From NCBI GenBank assembly GCA_047947135.1, contig CP170457.1:2790001-2854000 (forward strand): a stretch of DNA of 64,000 nucleotides, in the 5' to 3' direction. This document shows positions 27,340 through 36,849 of the stretch, piece after piece. Both the position numbers and the translations under genes were made by a program. Under the pieces are notes generated by a model that had not been told where the DNA came from, searched no databases, and was given only the letters and a program-made list of their open reading frames with translations. How positions within the stretch are numbered: position 1 is the stretch's first letter; every line of letters begins with the position of its first letter. The DNA comes from Planctobacterium sp047947135 (GTDB lineage Bacteria > Pseudomonadota > Gammaproteobacteria > Enterobacterales > Alteromonadaceae).

Positions 27340-29460
27340 TAACCACTTTCTTCAAGTGGATAGTCATTTGGAATTTGACCATCAGACGGCTCTCGTGCAT
27401 TTTCATCAAAAATATTTCTAATTAGTAGTGAAAGATCAATATTCTTACTGAGGTGATAATTTAAGTTGGCGTTGCTCCAGTTGTAGTCGGCAATTTGAGT
27501 TCTTGTGTCTGATGGTAGTCGTGCACGATCCTTAATCCACTTGGAATCAAAATGGAACGTAAAATCGTCATTGAGCTCCCAATTCACCGCGAAATATAAT
27601 AAATCTTTGGGGGCGTCAGCGATATACTCACCAGTATCAGCGTCTTCGGGTTTTTGCCACGCGTAAGAAAGCTTAAGTTCCACATTATCTGAGGCTTGCC
27701 AACTAGCAAGTGCTTCAAATCCTAATCCTTCTTGGGCTGCCGCATTATTTGCTTGTTGCGAGCCATCAGATTGAGGCGTATAGACGATTAAATTATCCGC
27801 TCGGTACTTAAAGACATTGAATAAGAGCTTCCAATCAAAATTTGGGCGGTAGTCCAATGCTAACTCGAATGTATCGATTTCCTCAGCATCCAAGTTTTCG
27901 TTTCCAAGAATAATAGGATTATTAATTGCGTATAGTTCGCCAAAAGAAGGCGCTCTAAATGCTTTCCCATAGAGTGATTTTATTGTTAGGTTGTGTCTCG
28001 CTTGCCAAACTAGCGCCAATCTAGGATTAATTGTTGAGCCAAAGTCCGAGTAATCATCAAATCGAATTCCAGCTGTTAACTCCCAATCTTTAGCCAAGGA
28101 CCACTCGTCCTGCAGCGACACATAAACGACATCTCTCTCCGCATCTGGAGAATAAATAAAGGGAGTCCCGGTGACATCAACCAAAGAGCCATCTCTAAAG
28201 TCTTCAGTAAAAGTTTGCGCCAATGGGCCAAAGTTTTTATATTCTTCGACCTCAAAGTCATTTTTAAGCAAGCCGAATGACATTCGTATACTGTGATTGC
28301 TCCACCCGTAGTAAAACGCTGTTAAATCAAGTTCAATGTTACTATCTTTTGTTATTGGCTTACCAATGATGCCATCCGGGAATATGGTAAAGGCAATTGG
28401 AACACCATTTTCGTCAAACTGCCGCGGCAGGGCCATACCTGGGGGAAATATTTCAAATCGGGTATCTCCTTTATAATCCTGATAGGTAGCACTTGATGAA
28501 ATCGTCCAGTTTTTTCCTAATTTACCGTTATACGCGATTCTAAAGTTATATGCTTCGTGAGTGCTTTGATCATTTCGAGGTATCGCCTGGGCGCCTCCTG
28601 CACCAGTTCCACCATCATTTTTAAGGTACCAGAAACTGGTCTCTAGGCCGTCTATCTGCAATTTCAAATGCAGTTCTTCTGTATCTAACTTAGTATCCAA
28701 TGGACCTGGAGCGTGTGAAATAGCACCCAATCCCAATCCGTATAGAGCATCTTCCTCTACTATACGACTACTATCTCCATCCGTAGATGTAGCCTGAGCG
28801 TTTATGGCGAATTTAAAGTTATCTTTTGTGAAGCCGCTGTTCACCCATGCAGATTTGTATCCAAAAGAACCTGTCATTAAACCAATGTCAGAACTCGTAT
28901 CTGCATCATACCCTTTGGTTACGACATTTATCACTCCAGAAAACGCATCTGCACCGTGGACGGCAGAGCCCGGCCCTTTTATAACCTCAATTCTGTCAAT
29001 CAAATCCACACTAAGATTGAAGTTATCCATCCCACTTTGCTCCTACCCAGTTTGAAGTTGTTCTAACACCATTTACTAAAAGCAATACCTGTGTATTTTG
29101 TCTTGTATGGATGCCACGAATAGAATATGAAGGATTCATTCTATTAAAGTTAGAAGGGTAAACATGCAACCCCGTTACATGTTCTAAAATCTGATGAAAA
29201 TTATTTGCACCAATCACTTTAATATCATCAGACGTTATCACCTCTGCGATGGAGGGGGCTTTACTAATTGCCTTTTTCGTACCAGTCGCAATACTGATAA
29301 ACTCTTCACCACCATAATAATCAAAACTTTCATCAGAAAACTCGTCTTCAAATTCATCGGGTGGATCGTCGTAGGTTTGGTTGGCATTTGCCCAGCTGCC
29401 TGTTGATGTCAGGGCGAAAAATATGCAGCTTGCTAGCAGTGTTGTTTTCATGTGGGTCAT
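27312..29460 (-). pseudogene. TonB-dependent receptor split by a GGAT duplication
   Basis: Two frames together make one receptor of about 715 residues. The first (29023-29460) has a signal peptide (MKTTLLASCIFFALTSTGSWA), an acidic linker and the plug up to LLLVNGVRTTSNWVGAKWDG, then stops. The second (27312-29030) resumes with VDLIDRIEVIKGPGSAVHGADAF, the rest of the plug, and a full barrel ending KASYTF. GGAT occurs twice in tandem at the join (29025-29032, + strand ATCCATCC); removing one copy restores ...KWDNFNLSVDLIDR. The second frame's ATG overlaps the first frame's stop by eight bases, but reinitiation would leave the barrel without a signal peptide. Substrate unknown; likely linked to the downstream citrate-synthase-like genes. 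Confidence 0.85.
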
Positions 29461-29554
29461 ATACAGTTAGCTGTTAATTTGGGTTGCGTTACATCCTTTA
29501 ACTGCTCACCTGTTGTTATCGAAAGTGTATTATGCATTTGAGTTTTAACAAGTT

Positions 29555-31135
29555 TTATTGTGAAAGTGGAATTTTTACAGTAAAACACGAGCCTTCTCCC
29601 GGAATGCTGTGTACTGAAATACTGGCATTCATCAAGTCACAGAATTGTTTTGAAATGGCAAGTCCAAGTCCGGTGCCAGCAAATTTTCGCGTTTCACTTC
29701 CATCTACCTGTTTAAACTGCTGAAAAATTCGTTGTTGTTGTTCTTCAGGGATACCGATCCCCGTATCCTGGACACTGAAGGTCATCATGTCATTTTCTGC
29801 AGAGACTCTTAGCAAAATTGTGCCATTCTCGGTAAATTTGCAAGCATTGCTGACCAGGTTGATTAATACCTGCAGAAGCTTCTCATGATCAACCCGCATT
29901 AACAAATTGTCACACTTCTGTTCCAATTTAAACTGATTGTTATTACTGGGGATCAATGGGGAGGTTGCTTCTTGCACGCCCTCAATCAAATCATGCAGAT
30001 AGACACTTTTTAAATTTAATTCCATACGCCCGGCTTCGATTTTTGACAAATCCAGTACACAATTGATCATACCGAGAAGTCGATCAGCGTTGCGTGTGAC
30101 ACGGTCCAGGTCCGGGACAATGTCGTAGAAGCCTTCGTTTTCTGCCTCTTCCTTAGCGAGGTCAACATAACCAATAATTGATTGGATAGGGGTACGCAAT
30201 TCATGGGTCATGTTCGCCAGGAACTCAGATTTGTGACGACTGGAGCTTAAAGCGGCGTCTCTTGCAACTACGAGCTCCTGAGTTCGTATTTTCACTTCCG
30301 CTTCCAGCTTGTCCCGATGACTGCGTAACTTTTCATCCTGTTCGTCCAGAGTATCCATCATGGCATTGAATGATTGTGCCATTTGCTCAATTTCTCTGGA
30401 GCCCTGTACATGGGATTTCATATGGTCGCCAGTTTCATGATTGTAAACCATGACTTCCGATAGGCTTTGCAAGGGGGAAAGTAAGCGCTGGATGGCACTT
30501 CCCACAATAAATACCAATGCCACAATCACAATGGCACCTGTGACCACAATAGTCAGAATAATATTGGCGTTGATCTCAGACAGACTCTCTTTACTGAAGG
30601 AGATAATGGCATAGCCCAGTTTTTCTTCTTCAGCGTCAAATAGCTGGGTCTCGGATTCGGCATCCTGACTATTGCTGAGAATAACAGCCGAGGCGATATA
30701 CCAATGTTCGGTGTCTTCTAACTGAACAAGGTAGCTGCGCATCTCTGCCCAATTTATTTGCTTGAAATATTGTTCCGCCTGGGCATCTCCCTGCCAGGCA
30801 AATATTCGGCCATCTTGTGTTACCAGCCCGGCCCCTAGAACGTCTGGAAAGGCCATAATTTGCTGAATCGTCGGGCGGATGTTTTCTTCACTTTCCGTCA
30901 ACAAGGCTAAGATTGCCTGGCTGGATAACGCGCGCGCAACTTGTTGTGCGTTGTCCGTCATCAGGTTGCTGGTTTGTTTGCCTGCCAACCAACTGACGGT
31001 CAGGCTAAACAGTATTAATAAAATGCATACACCCATGACGATATAGGTCAATAGCTGTTTGCGTACACTGGGCGGGTGCTTCCGCTTACGCGCTTTTTGC
31101 TGAGCTATTCTGGCACTGTCGATGATTGGCGTCAT
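29555..31135 (-). CDS. Membrane histidine kinase
   Basis: 526 residues. Membrane segments at about 28-52 (ending LTVSWLAG) and 190-212 (IVVTGAIVIVALVFIVG) bracket a periplasmic sensor domain; a HAMP linker follows. The dimerisation box has FLANMTHELRTPIQ with the phospho-accepting His (about 311), and the ATPase domain shows NLVSNACKF, DTGIGIPEE and GTGLGLAI. It has no receiver or Hpt domain, and no response regulator adjoins it, so its partner is elsewhere. It starts three bases after the periplasmic binding protein gene, which suggests that protein delivers the signal to the kinase. Confidence 0.92.
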   Translation of the reverse strand: MTPIIDSARIAQQKARKRKHPPSVRKQLLTYIVMGVCILLILFSLTVSWLAGKQTSNLMTDNAQQVARALSSQAILALLTESEENIRPTIQQIMAFPDVLGAGLVTQDGRIFAWQGDAQAEQYFKQINWAEMRSYLVQLEDTEHWYIASAVILSNSQDAESETQLFDAEEEKLGYAIISFSKESLSEINANIILTIVVTGAIVIVALVFIVGSAIQRLLSPLQSLSEVMVYNHETGDHMKSHVQGSREIEQMAQSFNAMMDTLDEQDEKLRSHRDKLEAEVKIRTQELVVARDAALSSSRHKSEFLANMTHELRTPIQSIIGYVDLAKEEAENEGFYDIVPDLDRVTRNADRLLGMINCVLDLSKIEAGRMELNLKSVYLHDLIEGVQEATSPLIPSNNNQFKLEQKCDNLLMRVDHEKLLQVLINLVSNACKFTENGTILLRVSAENDMMTFSVQDTGIGIPEEQQQRIFQQFKQVDGSETRKFAGTGLGLAISKQFCDLMNASISVHSIPGEGSCFTVKIPLSQ

Positions 31136-31138
31136 AGT

Positions 31139-32068
31139 TTATTGTGGAAAAGTCAGGTGAAAGGTTTCTTTTTTCTGGGACTCATAATCCAGTCCCAAAT
31201 GTGCTGCAGTTCTTAGGTTTACCGCCAGCTTCATTTCTTTTAATGGTATAACGCCTTTGACTCTTCGATCCGCATGCATTGCGGTCACCATCTTCACTAA
31301 CTGTTTTCCCAATGCATAATGATCAGGAAATAGTGAGAATAATGCACCACGTTTTGCGTGTTCTGGTTTACTGGAAAACAGCACTAGGTTTTGTTCCCAG
31401 GATTTTTCCAGTAAGTTTGGTAGAATTGCCTGCTCATGAGCAGTGTATCGGTCCAACGGCAACCACACCGCATCAGTAGCGGGATTAATATCATTTAGCA
31501 GTGACTCGTAACTCACGGCCGCATTCTTGATACTTTTTACTTCAATATTATTGAGCTCCAGCCCCAATAAGCCCGCTTGCACAGTGGCTAACTCAATCAA
31601 CCAGCGGTTTTCTGGACTGTATACGACGTGGACCCGTTTAATCTTGGGGGCTAACTGCTTTAGTGTGGTAAACAGGACCTCTGGGTCTGCAAGTAAACTG
31701 ACGCCGGACAATCCGTTTGGTCTGATGGGCAAGGCACCGATGACGGTTGGTGTATCTACGGAGATTTGCTTGGCAACTTTATAACCTCTACCACCGAGCG
31801 CAATCAGCATCTTGGTGTTTTGTTGTTGCACCCAACTTACGGATTCTGAAACAGAGTCTGACTTTTCAAGAGAAAGAGAAGAGACATCGCCGGCATATTC
31901 GCTTTCAATACCTGCAATGATTTCGGAGAAAATTTGGTCGTAGGGAGAGGGAACTTCAGGATACAGCACTGATAGCACGTCATCAGCATGCGAGTCTGAG
32001 CATGCCAGGATAACAACAATACTGAAAATGACCTGCGTCAGCTTACGCGGCATGACAAACTTATCCAA
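31139..32068 (-). CDS. ABC-type periplasmic binding protein paired with a histidine kinase
   Basis: 309 residues. A signal peptide is clear from MPRKLTQVIFSIVVILACS (Met at 32053); a TTG start at 32068 would add five residues and has AGGGAA nearby, so the start is uncertain. The mature protein has the two-lobed fold of the ABC substrate-binding family PF04392: QNTKMLIALGGRGYKVAK, IGALPIRPNGLSGVSL, RVHVVYSPENRWLIE, DAVWLPLDRYTA and a C-terminal lobe with AVNLRTAAHLGL. No ABC permease or ATPase is near. Direct coupling to the kinase gene makes a sensory rather than transport role more likely. Ligand unknown. Confidence 0.8.
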   Translation of the reverse strand: MDKFVMPRKLTQVIFSIVVILACSDSHADDVLSVLYPEVPSPYDQIFSEIIAGIESEYAGDVSSLSLEKSDSVSESVSWVQQQNTKMLIALGGRGYKVAKQISVDTPTVIGALPIRPNGLSGVSLLADPEVLFTTLKQLAPKIKRVHVVYSPENRWLIELATVQAGLLGLELNNIEVKSIKNAAVSYESLLNDINPATDAVWLPLDRYTAHEQAILPNLLEKSWEQNLVLFSSKPEHAKRGALFSLFPDHYALGKQLVKMVTAMHADRRVKGVIPLKEMKLAVNLRTAAHLGLDYESQKKETFHLTFPQ

Positions 32069-32120
32069 ACGCTTCCCTAAACTGGAATAATAACAATAGC
32101 TTGCAGGCTTGTAATTAAAA

Positions 32121-33647
32121 TTATTCTGTTAATGCAAAACTACTTATGAGCTTTATCGCCTGACCCAGCAAACCAATATCCAGGTTTTCGTTATTGCGGG
32201 GTGTTCCGTCTAACTCGAATACCTGATAGTTCCCATTTCTATCAACTTCAGTACGCAGACCGTTGTTGAACACAACAATTTTATCCATCTGGCTGGACAC
32301 CAACCAGGTGCGACTGGTTTGATTTAAATCCCGGCCAGTGGAATGTTTGATAACATCCAGCTTGCAACCCATGGCCGACAACACCGTGTTGGCGACGTCC
32401 TGATGGTTACTGATGGCCGGTGCGTTGTTGATAAAATTGCTAAACGCGCTGACTTTCTGATTGGCAGCCAGTTGTGCCAGGAAAATCTTGTCACCAGGCT
32501 TAATGGCGTCGCGTAATTGGCCTAAGCGGGCACGGTTTGTGAACGCGACAATTAGCCCTGAACTACTTTCGTTTACATTATCCTTGAATGTTTCCCAATC
32601 CGATGATTCTGGTTGACCAATAACATTCAGGTCATTGTCGCTGTATAAATAGACCGGTAATCCCAATTTAGCAGGAATATCCAGAAGCAGTGGTTTTTCT
32701 TTGCGGACTTCTCGGTGGTAAAGATCAGGTAATCCATAAAGCAGCGTAGTTTGACCTGCTTCCATATCTGTAGACATGTCCCAGTGATTCGGCAATGGGA
32801 GCACACCATCAAAGCCGAGGTCGTCGCTTATGTCATCGAGACTGACCAGAAGTAACATCTTTTGGGACGTGTCTAATGTGCAGTATAGCGGCTCTTTTGG
32901 GTAGGTGACGCGGTCGAACATTCGATCAAATTTTAACTGTTTTTTATTTTGGTAATCTTCCATATTGAATAGTCCATATTTGGACATCAGGGTTTTAGCC
33001 GTGGCGGGGTAGGAAAGCGGAAACATGTCATCCTGATTGATGATGGGGCTATACAGTTTGGCATCCGCCCATATATGAGTGATATGGCTAAACATAAAAC
33101 AGACAACAAAGGCAGTGCTGACAGGCAGCGCAATTTTGAGCTTTTGAAGTCGTTCCAGCCGTTTAAAGATAGCATTGGCCAACATCAGCTGAAACAAAAA
33201 CCAGATGACGAACAACACACCGAGAAAACTCCACTGGCGCCAACCAAATTCGCTGACTACATGAAAGGTTTGTTGTTTAACGAGAGCTGCAGTATTAACG
33301 GAAATGTGCAAGCCATACTGCGTATAAAGCAGCGCATCGAGTGCAAGAAATGCCAGTCCCAGTGCTGCGACTGCTGAGCTATACCCCCTCAAAAAGCGAC
33401 TGTTGGGTAACAGGTAACACAAGGGGAGAATAAATATCACAAAGCCAAAAAAGGTCAAAAATCCAATATGGCTAAACCAGTTGGCAATGAGATATACTAA
33501 GCCCAGTGCGGTGTCTGGCAAAGACGAACTGAATAAGTATATACCTGCTATGACTATTGCAATGGCTATATTGCACAAAGAAAACCAATGTCCCCAGGAA
33601 ACAAGCTTGGTGATTTTTTGACGTCTGGGTGTTTCAGTCAGGATCAT
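32121..33647 (-). CDS. yejM: PbgA/YejM-family inner-membrane protein (DUF3413)
   Basis: 508 residues. Five membrane segments fill the first 190 residues (for example about 20-42, 55-77, 88-108, 140-160, 175-195), followed by a periplasmic domain. The family in E. coli (PbgA/LapC/YejM, 586 residues) senses LPS and controls LpxC proteolysis through LapB. The periplasmic domain here is shorter, and I cannot identify alkaline-phosphatase-type metal ligands, so it is probably non-enzymatic, as expected for the family. It begins ten bases after yejL, the E. coli gene order. Confidence comes from both the N-terminal pattern and synteny. Confidence 0.85.
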   Translation of the reverse strand: MILTETPRRQKITKLVSWGHWFSLCNIAIAIVIAGIYLFSSSLPDTALGLVYLIANWFSHIGFLTFFGFVIFILPLCYLLPNSRFLRGYSSAVAALGLAFLALDALLYTQYGLHISVNTAALVKQQTFHVVSEFGWRQWSFLGVLFVIWFLFQLMLANAIFKRLERLQKLKIALPVSTAFVVCFMFSHITHIWADAKLYSPIINQDDMFPLSYPATAKTLMSKYGLFNMEDYQNKKQLKFDRMFDRVTYPKEPLYCTLDTSQKMLLLVSLDDISDDLGFDGVLPLPNHWDMSTDMEAGQTTLLYGLPDLYHREVRKEKPLLLDIPAKLGLPVYLYSDNDLNVIGQPESSDWETFKDNVNESSSGLIVAFTNRARLGQLRDAIKPGDKIFLAQLAANQKVSAFSNFINNAPAISNHQDVANTVLSAMGCKLDVIKHSTGRDLNQTSRTWLVSSQMDKIVVFNNGLRTEVDRNGNYQVFELDGTPRNNENLDIGLLGQAIKLISSFALTE

Positions 33648-33657
33648 GGCTGACTGA

Positions 33658-33870
33658 TCATTTAACGCTTTTCAATAGAGCCTGACTGAATTTTTCAGCC
33701 AGTTCTTCACGCATACTCTCCGGAACACGCGTATGCAACAAATGGGTAACGGCATTCCCTAAAACCATAAGAGACAAATCAGCAGTGACTTCTTGTTTTT
33801 CAAAAACGGCACAGACTTCTGATAATAAGGCTTCAAATTGTGCGTTGGAATATTTAGACTGTTGCGGCAT
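33658..33870 (-). CDS. yejL: YejL family protein (DUF1414, UPF0352)
   Basis: 70 residues, helical, no signal peptide. The pattern SKYSNAQFEALLSEVCAVFE then SLMVLGNAVTHLL is characteristic of YejL; it forms a small helical dimer of unknown function. It sits just before yejM and divergent from yejK, the arrangement conserved across many gammaproteobacteria. Confidence 0.92.
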   Translation of the reverse strand: MPQQSKYSNAQFEALLSEVCAVFEKQEVTADLSLMVLGNAVTHLLHTRVPESMREELAEKFSQALLKSVK

Positions 33871-34062
33871 AAAAGGGTCTCAAACTCAGATCAGACAAGA
33901 TGGTAGCAGTATTTTTAATTTGCTCCAACAAGGTAGCGGGTCATTAGCGTGATTTGCTTAAAATATTTGCGTATTTAATCGGGCAATTCGCTAATCCATC
34001 TTTTGTATCATTACTCAATAATATTATTGAGCTACCAGAATAAAATAGGAATTCATTAATTA

Positions 34063-35076
34063 ATGTCTGCAATTATTCAAAACTTCATTATCCATCAACT
34101 TTACATTGAGGGTGAAAAACTAAAGGCCAGAACCCGGAACGATATTTTTGAAGTGAACGCGGATTTAGAATTGTTCGCGCAGCAATTAAATCATACCTTT
34201 AATAACAAGCCAGTGCGTGGTATCGCGGGTTTTTCTGAACCAGAGGAAGAAACCAGCAGTTTCTCAGATAGCTTGCAGCAGTACTTAAACGGCGATGACT
34301 CATTTTTATCATTCAGTGTGTCGGTGTGTGAACGGTTAATAAACACACTGATTGAGCAAGGCAGTGTTGAAACTGGCTTTGTGGTGGTTAGTCAGTATCA
34401 GTTTCTTGCTACTGATTACCTGCTGATTGCAGTGCTGGATACCAAGGAGCATGTTGAAATCACTCCGCAATTGAATATCAATGTCGCGAATCATCTGGAC
34501 TTAGCCAAGATGCAATTGGCGGCACGAATTGATTTAACGATGTTGCAAACTCAAGCAGACAATCAACGTTATATCAGTTTTGTCAAAGGGCGCGCTGGCA
34601 GAAAAATAGCGGATTTCTTTTTAACTTTTTTGGGTTGCGAAGAGCAATTGGATGTCAAACAGCAGAATAAAATGCTGTTAGAGCAAGTTGAGCAGTACAT
34701 GGACAGCGAACAGCTCCAGCCTGAAGAAAAAACAGAAACCCGCTCCAAACTGGTCGACTATTATAAAGAGAAAGTCGACTCTGGCGAAGAAATTAATATT
34801 TCAGAAGTGACACAAACCCTCAGCTTTGATGATCAGAAACAGGACTTTAGTGCCTTTAATCAACAGACTGAATCTCCGGTGGAAGACAGCTTTCAAGCAG
34901 ACCGAGCGGCAATAAAATCACTGAGTAAATTTTCGGGGCAAGGGGGTGGTTTGTCTTTGAGTTTCGATCGAAAACTACTCGGAGAGCGAGTATCTTATCA
35001 AGCTGATTCAGATACGCTTATCATTCGCGGTTTGCCACCTAATTTAAAAGACCAGTTAAGCAAGTGGAAAGACTAA
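34063..35076 (+). CDS. yejK: Nucleoid-associated protein YejK (NdpA)
   Basis: 337 residues, the expected length. The family binds DNA and is associated with the nucleoid. Recognisable parts: the N-terminal IIQNFIIHQLYIEGEKLKAR, ISFVKGRAGRKIADFFLTFL (about 168-187), and the C-terminal SLSFDRKLLGERVSYQAD then IIRGLPPNLKDQL. The protein is acidic overall with a variable middle. It is divergent from yejL-yejM with about 190 bases between, presumably holding both promoters. No terminator was recognised before the next gene about 100 bases away. Confidence 0.92.
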   Translation: MSAIIQNFIIHQLYIEGEKLKARTRNDIFEVNADLELFAQQLNHTFNNKPVRGIAGFSEPEEETSSFSDSLQQYLNGDDSFLSFSVSVCERLINTLIEQGSVETGFVVVSQYQFLATDYLLIAVLDTKEHVEITPQLNINVANHLDLAKMQLAARIDLTMLQTQADNQRYISFVKGRAGRKIADFFLTFLGCEEQLDVKQQNKMLLEQVEQYMDSEQLQPEEKTETRSKLVDYYKEKVDSGEEINISEVTQTLSFDDQKQDFSAFNQQTESPVEDSFQADRAAIKSLSKFSGQGGGLSLSFDRKLLGERVSYQADSDTLIIRGLPPNLKDQLSKWKD

Positions 35077-35139
35077 GGGAGTAAATCCTGATTCAAATTC
35101 ATCAATTTCATCTAAGCCGTTTTCGCTTTTGAGCAGCCG

Positions 35140-35154
35140 GCGCTATAATAGCGC
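35140..35154 (+). promoter_or_regulatory. Palindrome embedding a TATAAT element
   Basis: GCGCTAT-A-ATAGCGC is a perfect 15-base dyad whose centre is a consensus -10, TATAAT (35144-35149). The -35 region (about 35121-35126) is weak. It lies 27 bases before the next gene, so this is probably its promoter, perhaps with an operator on top. Confidence 0.45.
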
Positions 35155-35180
35155 GATTATATTCAGGGTACGTAATTACA

Positions 35181-36056
35181 ATGCAGCTTTTTGTTAATGA
35201 CCTCACAGTAATGGACTTTTCATATCTTTGCCCGGAGCGGGGCATGGTGGGGGAGAGTTGGATTGTCGATGTGGTGTTGAATGGTGCTCTGAATGAAGAG
35301 AGTATGGTTCTGGATTTCGGGAAAGTTAAAAAGGAATTGAAATACCTTATTGATGAGTATGTTGATCATAAACTGCTGATCCCCGCTGAACATCCTTTTA
35401 CTCATATCCAACCGGACAACACATCCGATAATGTTTTGGTGCACTTTCAAAGGCCGGAAAAATTAATCTGGTTAAATTGTCCGGCGGATGCCTACGCGTT
35501 TGTTTATGACACCAGTGTAAATATGGCGTCTGTCAGCCAATATCTGAAAGAAGTTATCGCAACACATCTGCCTGAAAACGTTGATGATATCGAACTCAAT
35601 CTGCGCGCTGAAGAGATAACAACACCGTTTTATCATTACAGCCATGGTTTGAAGAAACATGACGGTAACTGTCAGCGTATTGCCCATGGCCACCGTTCCA
35701 AAATCAGTATTCAACTGGATCAGCAGGAAAGCCTGAAATATCAATCCTACTGGGCTGATCGTTGGCAAGATATATACATTGGCTCTGAAGAAGATATTGT
35801 TACGTTCACCGAGCTACTGGGCCCTATTACCAAGAAGGTGGAAGAGAACGAAGTGCTGTGTTTTTCTTATGAATCGACCCAGGGTCGCTTTGAACTTCTC
35901 ATGCCAAGAAGTGAGTGTGAAATCGTGGGAACCGATTCGACAGTAGAATGTCTTGCTCAATATGTCGCTGATCAGCAAAAGTCTTTGACCCCAGATAATA
36001 AAATTCGGGTTGCCGCGTATGAAGGTGTGGGTAAAGGGGCAATAGCCTATGCGTAG
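35181..36056 (+). CDS. 6-carboxytetrahydropterin-synthase (QueD/PTPS)-like protein with two domains
   Basis: 291 residues, about twice QueD (about 120). The first half has strand-helix elements MVGESWIVDVVLNGAL, VLDFGKVKKELKYLID and YVDHKLLIP, but not the zinc-binding start. The second half has YSHGLKKHDGNCQRIAHGHR (about 151-170), which carries the HxxxHxxxC...HGH pattern expected for the zinc site and active Cys. QueD-type enzymes convert dihydroneopterin triphosphate in queuosine synthesis; whether this duplicated form does so is unknown. It overlaps the M23 peptidase gene by eight bases, an odd pairing for a nucleoside enzyme. Confidence 0.75.
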   Translation: MQLFVNDLTVMDFSYLCPERGMVGESWIVDVVLNGALNEESMVLDFGKVKKELKYLIDEYVDHKLLIPAEHPFTHIQPDNTSDNVLVHFQRPEKLIWLNCPADAYAFVYDTSVNMASVSQYLKEVIATHLPENVDDIELNLRAEEITTPFYHYSHGLKKHDGNCQRIAHGHRSKISIQLDQQESLKYQSYWADRWQDIYIGSEEDIVTFTELLGPITKKVEENEVLCFSYESTQGRFELLMPRSECEIVGTDSTVECLAQYVADQQKSLTPDNKIRVAAYEGVGKGAIAYA

Positions 36057-36849
36057 ACTTTTAATTTTGATTGGTATGTTATCGGTTTTCTCGACGCAAG
36101 CCATTGAGCTGATTGGAGAGATGACGCAAGGCAGCCTTATCCGTGGCGAAGTTGCACCGGGTTCTAAAGTGTGGTTGAACGATATCGAGGTGAAAGTCTC
36201 GCCAGAAGGGTATTTTGCATTTGGTTTTGGGCGTGATGCCAAACTAACCCACAGGCTTAGCTGGCAAACGCCAGAGCAAAACAAAGAAAGCCAATCGTTA
36301 ACGCTAACAGAACGCGAATACAATATTCAGGCTATAGAGGGCTTGCCGCAAAAGATGGTGACACCTCCAGAGAGTGTCCTGGCCCGCATCCGTCAGGACG
36401 CTCAGCAAGTTCGGCAAGCCAGATCATTAATTGATAATAACACTGCCTTTATGGAAGCCTTTATCTGGCCGGCAGAAGGTCCTATTACAGGCGTTTATGG
36501 TAGCCAAAGAGTGCTCAACGGTACCCCCAAGAGACCCCATTTTGGGGTCGACGTTGGAGGACCAGTGGGGCAACCCGTTTACGCACCTGCTTCTGGCATG
36601 GTTACCCTGTTTGTGCCCGATATGTATTATTCCGGGGGAACACTGATCATTGACCATGGCCACGGTATTTCCTCGACATTCTTGCATCTCAGCAAAGGCC
36701 ATGTAAAAGAAGGACAATGGGTTAATCAAGGGGAGCTTATTGCTGAAATTGGTGCGACAGGAAGAGCAACAGGGCCACATCTGGATTGGCGCATGAACTG
36801 GCTCAAAGAAAGAGTCGACCCGGCATTACTCGTGCCCGAGCGCAATTGA
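36049..36849 (+). CDS. Secreted M23-family peptidoglycan endopeptidase
   Basis: 266 residues. Signal peptide MRRLLILIGMLSVFSTQAIE. The C-terminal LytM domain has the complete zinc and catalytic set: RPHFGVDVGG (HxxxD, about 163-172), DHGHGISSTFLHLSKG (HxH-like, about 202-217) and GPHLDWRMNW near the end. It cleaves peptide cross-links in peptidoglycan. The N-terminal part (about 25-120) is a beta-rich domain with GEMTQGSLIRGEVAPGSKVW, typical of this subgroup. Overlaps upstream and downstream genes (8 bases and the TGATG junction), so these three genes are translated as a unit. Confidence 0.9.
   Translation: MRRLLILIGMLSVFSTQAIELIGEMTQGSLIRGEVAPGSKVWLNDIEVKVSPEGYFAFGFGRDAKLTHRLSWQTPEQNKESQSLTLTEREYNIQAIEGLPQKMVTPPESVLARIRQDAQQVRQARSLIDNNTAFMEAFIWPAEGPITGVYGSQRVLNGTPKRPHFGVDVGGPVGQPVYAPASGMVTLFVPDMYYSGGTLIIDHGHGISSTFLHLSKGHVKEGQWVNQGELIAEIGATGRATGPHLDWRMNWLKERVDPALLVPERN

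Noticed and set aside
24953..29460. Integrated mobile element with integrase or transposase
   Set aside because: The block looks foreign in composition, but no integrase, transposase, tRNA or flanking repeats were found at its edges.
36786..36848. Upstream extension of the SMP-30-like protein
   Set aside because: It would overlap the M23 peptidase gene by 63 bases; the ATG at 36849 with a TGATG junction and a downstream signal sequence is better.
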